A stretch of DNA of 64,000 bases from the NCBI GenBank assembly GCA_047629195.1, contig JBLHWY010000001.1, forward strand, positions 62,001 through 126,000, read 5' to 3'. How positions within the stretch are numbered: position 1 is the first letter of the stretch; each line of letters opens with the position of its first letter. The translations under genes were made by a program, and so were the position numbers. This DNA comes from UBA4582 sp047629195 (lineage in GTDB: Bacteria > Pseudomonadota > Gammaproteobacteria > Pseudomonadales > Azotimanducaceae). A model generated the notes under the pieces. That model did not search any database. It saw only the letters and a list, made by a program, of their open reading frames with translations, and had not been told where the DNA came from. Below, one piece after another: positions 17,380 through 24,609 of the stretch.

Positions 17380-18807
17380 CTAGGGTGTGCGGATAACCAA
17401 CATCTTGACTTCGGTCATATCCTCGATGGCAAATCGGATTCCTTCGCGGCCTAAACCGCTTTCTTTTACGCCACCATAAGGCATGTGATCAACTCGCCAT
17501 GAGGGAACATCCCCTATGACCACGCCTCCCACTTCAAGAACATCCCACGCTTCCTGCATCTTGTAGAGATCGCGCGTGAAGATTCCCGCCTGTAGACCAA
17601 ATTGACTTGAATTGACTTCTTCCAGAGCTTCGGAAAATGTGTCAAAGCTGGAAAGGTTAGCTAACGGACCAAAAGCTTCTTCAGTATTAGCCTTGCTGGT
17701 TACATTAACATTTTCGAGTAAGGTCGCTTCGAGCATATTGGCATTTCGGTTACCGCCGCAAAGTAGGTTAGCGCCTTCCGCAACAGCTTCTTCTATCCAG
17801 CTTTGCAGACGAATGGCTTCTTTCTCGGAGATCATAGGACCAATAAAAGTTTCTTTATCTTTAGGGTCTCCCATCTTCAGAACTGACGCCTTTGCGACTA
17901 GCTTTTCTTTAAATGCATCGTAAATTTTTGAGTGGACAATGATTCGTTGAACACCAATACAGCTTTGACCTGATTGGTAAAAAGCGCCAAAGATGATGCG
18001 TGCTACAGCATCATCAAGATCCGCATCCTCATCAACAATAACAGCTGCATTGCCACCTAATTCAAGTACGACCGGCTTCTTGCCTGCTTTTGCTTTGAGT
18101 TTCCAACCTACACCAGGAGAGCCTGTAAAACTTAGGAGCTTAAGACGATTGTCCTCGGTGAACAGGTCCGCACCATCTCTTTTACAAGGCAGTATAGAGA
18201 AAGCACCTTCAGGTAGGTCAGTTTCAGCGAGAACTTCACCGATAATGAGTGCGCCAATTGGCGTCATGCTGGCAGGCTTAAGGACAAAGGGGCATCCTAC
18301 AGCGATGGCAGGCGCAACCTTATGGGCTGCTAGGTTCAGTGGGAAGTTAAATGGGCTGATGAAGGAACAAGCGCCAATTGGCATCCGTTTCCACATACCA
18401 TTGTAACCTCGTGCCCTTGGACTAATATCGAGTGGCATAACTTCGCCAGTAATTCTGACTGACTCTTCAGCAGCGATTTGAAAAGTATCAATGAGACGAG
18501 TAACTTCGCCTTCGGCGTCATTGATTGGTTTACCCGCTTCAATACATAGCGCCTCAGCTAATTCGTCGAAACGTTCTTTGAATCTTGCAACACAGTGTTC
18601 GAGTACCGCTTTGCGCTCATAGGAAGCCATCTGCGCACAAGGACGCTCAGCCTTGACTGCTGCAGCAATCGCAATGTCGATAGTAGCGGCATCGGCCATC
18701 GCGACACGCGTGGCAACTTCGTTTGAGTATTTGTCGGTGACTTCCAGGTCTTCATTTGCGTAGACAGGTTTGTTCGCAAGATAATAAGGGTACTTATCCT
18801 TCAACAT
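17380..18807 (-). CDS. NAD(P)-dependent aldehyde dehydrogenase
   Basis: A 475-residue aldehyde dehydrogenase oxidising an unknown aldehyde to its acid. Landmarks are SPFNFPLNLAAHKVAPAIAVGCPFVLKPA (cofactor region, about 150-178), FTGSPGVGWKLK, ELGGNAAVIV with the general-base Glu (about 247) and QSGQSCIGVQ with the nucleophilic Cys (about 281). EAFGPLANL and GGVKESGLGREG close the fold. The sequence type resembles lactaldehyde or phosphonoacetaldehyde dehydrogenases. The start has AAGGA about nine bases upstream. It lies downstream of the acetolactate-synthase-like gene on the same strand, with the 145-bp tandem element in the leader between them. Confidence 0.9.
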   Translation of the reverse strand: MLKDKYPYYLANKPVYANEDLEVTDKYSNEVATRVAMADAATIDIAIAAAVKAERPCAQMASYERKAVLEHCVARFKERFDELAEALCIEAGKPINDAEGEVTRLIDTFQIAAEESVRITGEVMPLDISPRARGYNGMWKRMPIGACSFISPFNFPLNLAAHKVAPAIAVGCPFVLKPASMTPIGALIIGEVLAETDLPEGAFSILPCKRDGADLFTEDNRLKLLSFTGSPGVGWKLKAKAGKKPVVLELGGNAAVIVDEDADLDDAVARIIFGAFYQSGQSCIGVQRIIVHSKIYDAFKEKLVAKASVLKMGDPKDKETFIGPMISEKEAIRLQSWIEEAVAEGANLLCGGNRNANMLEATLLENVNVTSKANTEEAFGPLANLSSFDTFSEALEEVNSSQFGLQAGIFTRDLYKMQEAWDVLEVGGVVIGDVPSWRVDHMPYGGVKESGLGREGIRFAIEDMTEVKMLVIRTP

Positions 18808-18871
18808 TTTAAATCATCCTTCTAGTTTGTTGGGCTTCATCCGTGCATTACTGGTGCTGGTAAGGGGCGCG

Positions 18872-19169
18872 TGGTCCCTTGGTAACGTTTGATAAAGTGT
18901 CTTTTCCGTGATGTCGGCGTTATGCCCACCCTCGAAAAGACGTGAAATTGAATCGTTTTCACGTTTTCCTTCGGGTGAGCATGCCTTGTCCTCACGAAAA
19001 ATCCATCTCTATCAAATGGTCCCTTGGTAACGTTTGATAAAGTGTCTTTTCCGTGATGTCGGCGTTATACCCACCCTCGAAAAGACGTGAAATTGAATCG
19101 TTTTCACGTTTTCCTTCGGGTGAGCATGCCTTGTCCTCACGAAAAATCCATCTCTATCAAATGGTCCCT
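18872..19169. repeat. Tandem duplication of a 145-bp long imperfect palindrome between two genes
   Basis: Two copies (18872-19016 and 19017-19161) differ at one base (G at 18924, A at 19069). The 8-base word TGGTCCCT begins each copy and occurs a third time at 19162-19169. Each unit is nearly self-complementary over its length. TTTGATA pairs with TATCAAA at the outside. CTTTTCCGTGA pairs with TCACGAAAAA further in. CACCC with GGGTG and ACGTGAAA with TTTCACGT close on a short loop. The block starts two bases after the stop of the acetolactate-synthase-like gene and ends 64 bases before the aldehyde dehydrogenase ATG. It could be a MITE or REPIN-like element with an 8-bp target duplication, an intercistronic RNA structure, or a tandem aptamer. 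It does not match a riboswitch I know. Confidence 0.9.
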
Positions 19170-19171
19170 AC

Positions 19172-20824
19172 CTAAATAGACAGTGCAATTTCACCTAGGC
19201 GTTCTGACAGAATCATGTTCTCTCTGTAGTCGATTGGTAGCACAATAAGACTAGGACCATCCTCTGCAAACGAGGCTTTTAGCTCAGGTATCAGATCACT
19301 CGAACGTTCAATCATATGACTGTGCCATCCGAAAGAGTCTGCTAACTGCTCCCAGTTAGGGTTATTAAAGCTGAGATCAGTGTGCTTACCGAATTGACCT
19401 TCTTGCTTCCAGGCGATTAAACCGTAGGCGTTGTCTTCCCAGACCATCACGGTGATGTTTACACCCAGACGTTTTGCGGTTTCCATTTCCTGAACATTCA
19501 TCAGGAAGCCAGCGTCGCCACATATGGCAAGAATGTTTTTGTCCTCATTAATAAGGCCTGCCGCAATAGCGCCCGGCAGAGCAAAACCCATTGAACAAAA
19601 GCCATTGGGAATGAGACAAGTGTTGGGTTCATGACACTGATACTGTCGAGCGATCCACATCTTGTGAGCGCCAACGTCAGACAAGAGAATGTCATGTGGC
19701 CCCATGACCTCACGAACATCCCAAAGCACTTTTTGAGGACGAATTGGCCCTTCTACGTCATCATCTTTGTGAGCGGAAATTTCTTTTCCCATCATTTCTC
19801 GGGCGTCTGCCTGCGAAGCCAGATCCCAACTTGGTACGCCATCGCGTTCTAGTCTCTCATTGAACATCCAGAGAGTATGGGCAAGGTCACCAACAATTTC
19901 GTGATCTGGGTGATAGCATTCGTCAATTTCTGCAGGCAGGAAGTCCGCGTGAATGACTGGCTTGTTGCCGTCTGGATTCCAAAGGCTTGGGTGATATTCA
20001 ACCATGTCGAAACCTAGCGTGATGATCACATCGGCGGAGTTAATTGCGTGAAATACAACATCTTTTGCCTGTAAGCCTGCAGTGTATAGACAGTAAGGAG
20101 CGTCCATATCGACGCAGCCCTTCGCCATGAATGTGCTGATGACACCAATGCCAGTTTTCTCACAGAACATTCTTAACTGTTTTGAGGCACGTTTTCTGAT
20201 ACAGCCGTTACCGGCGAGAATGATTGGGTTTTTAGCCGCTTTAATGGCTTCCCATGCTCGATCAACAGCCTTGTCGTCGGCAACCGGTCGGCGGAATTTC
20301 TTTGGCTGCATAGGCAGTTTCGAGGTCTCTCTTTTTGCAATGTCCTCTGGTAATTCGATTAGAGTAGCGCCAGGTTTTTCTGTCCTGCTGATGCGAACAC
20401 TCTTGCGGACAATTTCAGGAATGGTATTTTCGTGCAGAACAGTTTGTGCCCACTTGGTCACAGGATTGAACATGCCTACAACGTCCATTACCTGGTGAGA
20501 TTCTTTATGAAGTCGTTCAGAAGATCCCTGTCCGGTCAAAACAAGCATAGGTGACCTGTCCATGTTGGCGTCGGCAACCCCTGTGATCAAGTTTGTCGCA
20601 CCTGGCCCGAGTGTGCCTAAACAACCTGCTGGGTTACCCGTGAGGCGACCGTAAATTTCAGCCATGAAGGCTGCGCCCTGCTCATGACGGGTTAATATGA
20701 ATTTGATGGAGGTGGAATCTTCGAGCGACATCATAAAGTCAGCGTTCTCCTCACCTGGAACACCAAAAATATACTCAATTCCCTCAGTTTCAAGACACTT
20801 TACGAACAAATCAGATGCTTTCAT
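19172..20824 (-). CDS. Acetolactate-synthase-like ThDP enzyme
   Basis: A 550-residue thiamine-diphosphate enzyme of the acetolactate synthase large-subunit family. Landmarks are FGVPGEENADFM at the start, TRHEQGAAFMAEIYGR with the catalytic Glu (about 48), GTLGPGATNLITGVADANMDRSPML, and the ThDP/Mg motif GDAGFLMNVQEMETAKRLG followed by EDNAYGLI (about 454-488). The Glu excludes a glyoxylate carboligase. No small regulatory subunit gene is nearby, so it may be a catabolic AlsS-like or a different 2-oxo-acid enzyme. It precedes the aldehyde dehydrogenase on the same strand, suggesting decarboxylation or carboligation giving an aldehyde that the next enzyme oxidises; this link is inference. Confidence 0.85.
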   Translation of the reverse strand: MKASDLFVKCLETEGIEYIFGVPGEENADFMMSLEDSTSIKFILTRHEQGAAFMAEIYGRLTGNPAGCLGTLGPGATNLITGVADANMDRSPMLVLTGQGSSERLHKESHQVMDVVGMFNPVTKWAQTVLHENTIPEIVRKSVRISRTEKPGATLIELPEDIAKRETSKLPMQPKKFRRPVADDKAVDRAWEAIKAAKNPIILAGNGCIRKRASKQLRMFCEKTGIGVISTFMAKGCVDMDAPYCLYTAGLQAKDVVFHAINSADVIITLGFDMVEYHPSLWNPDGNKPVIHADFLPAEIDECYHPDHEIVGDLAHTLWMFNERLERDGVPSWDLASQADAREMMGKEISAHKDDDVEGPIRPQKVLWDVREVMGPHDILLSDVGAHKMWIARQYQCHEPNTCLIPNGFCSMGFALPGAIAAGLINEDKNILAICGDAGFLMNVQEMETAKRLGVNITVMVWEDNAYGLIAWKQEGQFGKHTDLSFNNPNWEQLADSFGWHSHMIERSSDLIPELKASFAEDGPSLIVLPIDYRENMILSERLGEIALSI

Positions 20825-20847
20825 TTCTTACTATTCCCTTTTATTGT

Positions 20848-20873
20848 TTTTTATTCATTGTTTTTATTCATTG
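20848..20873. repeat. 13-bp tandem duplication in the leader of the ThDP enzyme gene
   Basis: TTTTTATTCATTG occurs twice in a row (20848-20860 and 20861-20873), about 25 bases upstream of the minus-strand start at 20824. A shorter partial copy (TTTTATTG) lies just before it. On the sense strand the leader is A-rich (CAATGAATAAAAA twice). It may affect leader structure or simply reflect slippage. Confidence 0.9.
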
Positions 20874-21049
20874 TTTTGGCGGGGCGTTAGCCAAGAACTG
20901 TTATCAAGATCTAAGTCTAGCCCAGGATTGGTAGAGAGTTTCCTTCGTTGACATCAAATTAGAAATTGAAGGCAAATCCATAGTCAGAATACTACGCTAT
21001 TTTTCTTAATTTGTAAGGGAACCAGTCTTGCTTTGAGACCATTGGCGTT

Positions 21050-22183
21050 TCAGCGTTGAAAACGCTTTGGACTTAAAAAGGATACAGGATGATTGGTTGC
21101 ACCAGTTATGGATAAATCAGCCATGATCTGGCCGAGTACTGTGGCAAACTTAAATCCATGTCCGGATAACCCAGCGACAAAGTGTACGTTAGTATTGTCT
21201 GGGTGCTGGCCAACGATGAAATGCTCATCACGACTCATTGTGTACATGCAATTCGTGTGATGTGAGAGGCGATGGGTAACGCCAGGGAGATACTGCGTTA
21301 TTGCATTGCGGATATCTTCGAGCTCGGACTCATCGAGAGATTTATCCAACGCTTTGGGTCCAGACAGGGGTCTACCGCCCTGGTGATCTGCGACCTTAAC
21401 GCCTTTCTCGTTTATTGCTGGGAATCCATAGTAGTTGTGCCCTTCATCCTCGATAAAGAATACCGGGAACTGGTTTTGCACTAGATACTCAGGTTTGTGT
21501 TCGTTGAACCAAAATAACGACTTGCGGCGAATTTCCAGAAACGGTTTGATGGCGGGCAAGAGTGCCGGTGCCCATGCACCAGGTGTAATAATCAACTTCT
21601 TACAGTAGAGGGTTTCATTGCCGACTGAAATTGCGATTCTATTTTTTTGTTGTTCCCAGCTGGTGACGAATCCTGATTTTAATTGCGCGCCTTTATTCTG
21701 AGCTAGTCTAACGTGGGTTTTTACACATTCTTCCACTTGTAGTATGCCAGCGTTCTGATCAAAGATCGCCGTTTGCTCTGGTTTTAGACTGATCCCTGGA
21801 AAACGATCGTTTGCAGTCGCAGCATCGAGCCTCTCCATAGAGAGGTCGTGAGTGCGTGCTGCTCGGAGCAAGCCATTAATGACTTCGCCATCCTGGGGAC
21901 CAGCTTGCAACAGTCCCGTCATTCGTAATAATGCATCACCAGAAGCTTGTTCAAGTTCGCGCCAGAGAGTGAAAGCGCTATGTATCAGGGGGACGTAATC
22001 TGGATGCTCAAAGTAGACGAGACGAATTAACCGACTATCGCCATGTGAGCTGCCGTTGTCGTGACCCGCGGGATATTGATCGATGCCAAGTACATCAGCG
22101 TCACGTTGTGCAAGATGATATAGGGCAGCGCTGCCAATTCCACCAACGCCGATTACGATATGTTCATGGTCAATCTTGGTCAT
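21050..22183 (-). CDS. SolA-like FAD-dependent N-methyl amino acid oxidase
   Basis: A 377-residue flavoprotein of the monomeric sarcosine oxidase/N-methyltryptophan oxidase family, which demethylates N-methyl amino acids, giving formaldehyde and peroxide. The dinucleotide motif is VIGVGGIGSAALYHLAQRD (about 10-28). SSHGDSRLIRLVYFEHPDYVPL follows as in SolA. The Cys in HHTNCMYTMSRDEHFIVG (about 313) matches the covalent FAD attachment site. GLSGHGFKFATVLG near the C-terminus is also characteristic. The actual substrate is not predictable. It is probably co-transcribed with the NUDIX gene 23 bases upstream. Confidence 0.87.
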   Translation of the reverse strand: MTKIDHEHIVIGVGGIGSAALYHLAQRDADVLGIDQYPAGHDNGSSHGDSRLIRLVYFEHPDYVPLIHSAFTLWRELEQASGDALLRMTGLLQAGPQDGEVINGLLRAARTHDLSMERLDAATANDRFPGISLKPEQTAIFDQNAGILQVEECVKTHVRLAQNKGAQLKSGFVTSWEQQKNRIAISVGNETLYCKKLIITPGAWAPALLPAIKPFLEIRRKSLFWFNEHKPEYLVQNQFPVFFIEDEGHNYYGFPAINEKGVKVADHQGGRPLSGPKALDKSLDESELEDIRNAITQYLPGVTHRLSHHTNCMYTMSRDEHFIVGQHPDNTNVHFVAGLSGHGFKFATVLGQIMADLSITGATNHPVSFLSPKRFQR

Positions 22184-22206
22184 TAGTGAGTCCCGCGGCG
22201 ACTATG

Positions 22207-23043
22207 TTATAACGGCCGTAGCCTGACGAAGCCAGTCTCAATATTTTCGTCAGCTTCGTCATAGAAAGGGTCGCCGGGTAACACTAGCTCTTTGTGTTTA
22301 TTGACTCTCGCTCTTTCATCGGGCAGGTTCGCCGACGCTGCAGCAATGACATCGTCGGCATTGCTAAATTTGGCAAGAGACTGAATCATGCGCAAAGTCG
22401 GGCTCATTAAAATCATGTCCTCTGACTCGACCTTAGCTAAAATTTCCTGAGGAGATATCCATTCCGAATGCACCAGCTCATTGTCGTCGTGTAGTGGTAT
22501 TTGGTTCTCTGGCATTCGACTGATAAAAAACCGCGTGTCATATCGGCGGGGCGGTCCTTTAGGTGTCACCCAACGGGCGATATAGTGCATGGCTCCCGCA
22601 TCAAGGATGAGATTCTCTTCTTCTATTATCTCAAGAAAGTCGCGCTCCGAAGCGTTGACGCTATTCCTATGAATATTGAAACGAGCCGAGTTTTCTTTAC
22701 CAGCGAGGCTCAATGGTTCATGTGAGACTTTATCCAGTGCTAGTAATATACCTGCCTCTTCAAAGGATTCCCGAATCGCACCAATGTAGTAACTTAAGCC
22801 GCCATCTTCTATATTCATGAGGGCGCTCGCTTCCGCATCAGTGCGATGAGTGCTGAGCGCCTGGAACTTAAGCGGGCTGTCAGTCGCATCGACTCGGCCG
22901 CCGGGGAAGACCCACATGCCACCTGCGAATACAATGTTTGCATTTCGCTCCATCATAAATACTTGAAGATTAGGCCTGTCTGCGATTAGCATGACGGTCG
23001 CTGCTGGTCGAATTTCCACCTCATCTGGATCGTAATCTGACAT
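22207..23043 (-). CDS. NUDIX hydrolase, NUDT19/CoA-type
   Basis: A 278-residue NUDIX protein in which the box is split by an insertion: FPGGRVDATDSPLKF near 48 and then AIRESFEEAGILLA near 88. This layout, with a long insertion before the REXXEE part, is seen in NUDT7/NUDT19-like enzymes that hydrolyse CoA or acyl-CoA. The later WVTPKGPPRRYDTRFF and WISPQEIL are also shared with that group. Activity on CoA species is inferred from the resemblance. Likely first gene of the unit with the SolA-like oxidase. Confidence 0.8.
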   Translation of the reverse strand: MSDYDPDEVEIRPAATVMLIADRPNLQVFMMERNANIVFAGGMWVFPGGRVDATDSPLKFQALSTHRTDAEASALMNIEDGGLSYYIGAIRESFEEAGILLALDKVSHEPLSLAGKENSARFNIHRNSVNASERDFLEIIEEENLILDAGAMHYIARWVTPKGPPRRYDTRFFISRMPENQIPLHDDNELVHSEWISPQEILAKVESEDMILMSPTLRMIQSLAKFSNADDVIAAASANLPDERARVNKHKELVLPGDPFYDEADENIETGFVRLRPL

Positions 23044-23223
23044 TAGATTTCACTGTGTTGAATTTAAGCATCACTGTAGCGGAAATGGTGTTCGAACTGC
23101 AAATTCGGAGAGGCAATCACGATGCCTAATGCAAAATGATGTTTAGTCACTATTGATGTTAAGATTTACAACCGTCGGTAGGGTTCCATTTTTGCGTGCC
23201 GTGAATGAGGTTAAGTTACTGAG

Positions 23224-23730
23224 ATGAAAAAACTCCTAATAAGCTGCTTGCTCTGTTTGCTGCCATTTGGTCAAGCGATTGCCGAAGATCGTCTGGTCGT
23301 CCTCAAGGATGGCAGTCAAATTCAAGGTAAAATCATTTCTTATCAAGATGGTATCTATGTTATCCGCTCTGCCTCTCTGGGTGAATTGAAACTGACGGAC
23401 CAGCAGGTGCAGTCGATTTCTACCATGGCCGCCAGAGCGCCTGTTGCTAAAAGCAATAATGATCAAATAAAGCCAATCAAGACAGCTGAACGCTCGTTGC
23501 TAAGCGGTTCACTCGCACAAATTCAAGCTCAGATTGCTAGTGATCCCGGTATTATGTCGAGTGTTGTTGAACTTCAGAACGATCCTGAGATGCAAGCCTT
23601 GTTAGCCGACCCAGAAGTGATGCGAGCAATCCAGCAGTTTGATCTCGATGCGCTATCCCGCAATCCGCGAATTCAAAAGCTTATGCTAAGTCAAAAATTT
23701 AAAGAGATTGAATCCCGTGTCAGTCCCTAG
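23224..23730 (+). CDS. Secreted protein with a small beta domain and STI1-like helices
   Basis: A 168-residue protein with a signal peptide (LLISCLLCLLPFGQAIA, cleavage near 21). The mature N-terminus (VVLKDGSQIQGKIISYQDGIYVI, SLGELKLTDQQVQSI) looks like a small SH3/Sm-like beta barrel. The C-terminus (NDPEMQALLADPEVMRAIQQ, SRNPRIQKLM) resembles the Asp-Pro helical repeat of STI1/Hop-type domains. No enzymatic motif. A periplasmic adaptor or chaperone-like role is a guess. It has its own promoter region, convergent with the SDR gene. Confidence 0.7.
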   Translation: MKKLLISCLLCLLPFGQAIAEDRLVVLKDGSQIQGKIISYQDGIYVIRSASLGELKLTDQQVQSISTMAARAPVAKSNNDQIKPIKTAERSLLSGSLAQIQAQIASDPGIMSSVVELQNDPEMQALLADPEVMRAIQQFDLDALSRNPRIQKLMLSQKFKEIESRVSP

Positions 23731-23749
23731 GGAGGTAGTTTAAGCTGCG

Positions 23750-24586
23750 CTAGAGATCGACTATTTCGTCACCAAACATAGCCCTTGCGAAAGATTCTAC
23801 GTTGGGGCCGCGTCGAAGATGATGACCACCGTCTACCGCGAGGTTTACGCCAGTAATCCATGTTGATTCAGGACTACACAAAAATTCGACCGCGTTCGCT
23901 ATATCCTCGACCTGACCATGCCTGCGTATGGGCATGCAGTTGAGATAATCTTCATAAACACTTCCATCACTTAGCAAACCGCTCGCGAGTTCAGTTTCAA
24001 CGAGCCCCGGATTGACGCCATTGACTCGAACATGGCCGACACCAAGTTCATCTGCTGTATTCCTGATTAACATATCAATCGCAGCTTTGCTGACGCAATA
24101 GGGCGCCATAAAACGATGAGTGTTGGTGCCAGCGATGCTTGATATACCACACATCGCGCCGCCGCCCGAGACTGCTATTGCTCGTCCTGCGTGTTTGAAT
24201 ATTAGGAATGTACCCCTCAGATTCGTGCGCATGATGTCATCGAAATGATCTACCTCGGTGGCAATGACGGGCGATAACCCGCCCATACCTGCATTGGCGA
24301 TAGCGATCCTAAGAGGTGCGAGTTCACCCGCTTTTTTCACCGCTTCCGTAACGACTGCTTCGTCGGCGACATCACCAGCGACATAAGTATGAGTAGCTTG
24401 ATCGTTGGTTGATTTAAGTTCTTCGACCGCTGTCTCAAGACGGGCCGCAGTGCGTCCAAGAATGACGACTGAAGCGCCTCCCTTTGCGAATGATTTTGCG
24501 CAAGCAAGCCCGATGCCTGAACCACCGCCGGTGACGATGACGGATTGGCCCGCGTATTTTTGCCCATTGAAATTCGAATCGTTCAT
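23750..24586 (-). CDS. Short-chain dehydrogenase/reductase
   Basis: A 278-residue classical SDR. The cofactor motif is VTGGGSGIGLACA (about 17-29), ANAGMGG follows near 97, and the catalytic Ser, Tyr and Lys are in GISSIAGTNTHRFMAPYCVSKAAID (about 148-172). The end WITGVNLAVDGGHHLR is typical. NAD(P) preference and substrate are not predictable. It lies 24 bases downstream of the uvrA stop on the same strand... the order on the minus strand is uvrA's 3' neighbour, so co-transcription with uvrA is possible. Confidence 0.88.
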   Translation of the reverse strand: MNDSNFNGQKYAGQSVIVTGGGSGIGLACAKSFAKGGASVVILGRTAARLETAVEELKSTNDQATHTYVAGDVADEAVVTEAVKKAGELAPLRIAIANAGMGGLSPVIATEVDHFDDIMRTNLRGTFLIFKHAGRAIAVSGGGAMCGISSIAGTNTHRFMAPYCVSKAAIDMLIRNTADELGVGHVRVNGVNPGLVETELASGLLSDGSVYEDYLNCMPIRRHGQVEDIANAVEFLCSPESTWITGVNLAVDGGHHLRRGPNVESFARAMFGDEIVDL

Positions 24587-24609
24587 CTATTACTCCTATT
24601 ACTCGGTCG

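Noticed and set aside
18872..19169. CRISPR array or glycine-type tandem riboswitch
   Set aside because: Two identical 145-bp units with no variable spacers are not a CRISPR, and the conserved glycine aptamer bases are not visible.
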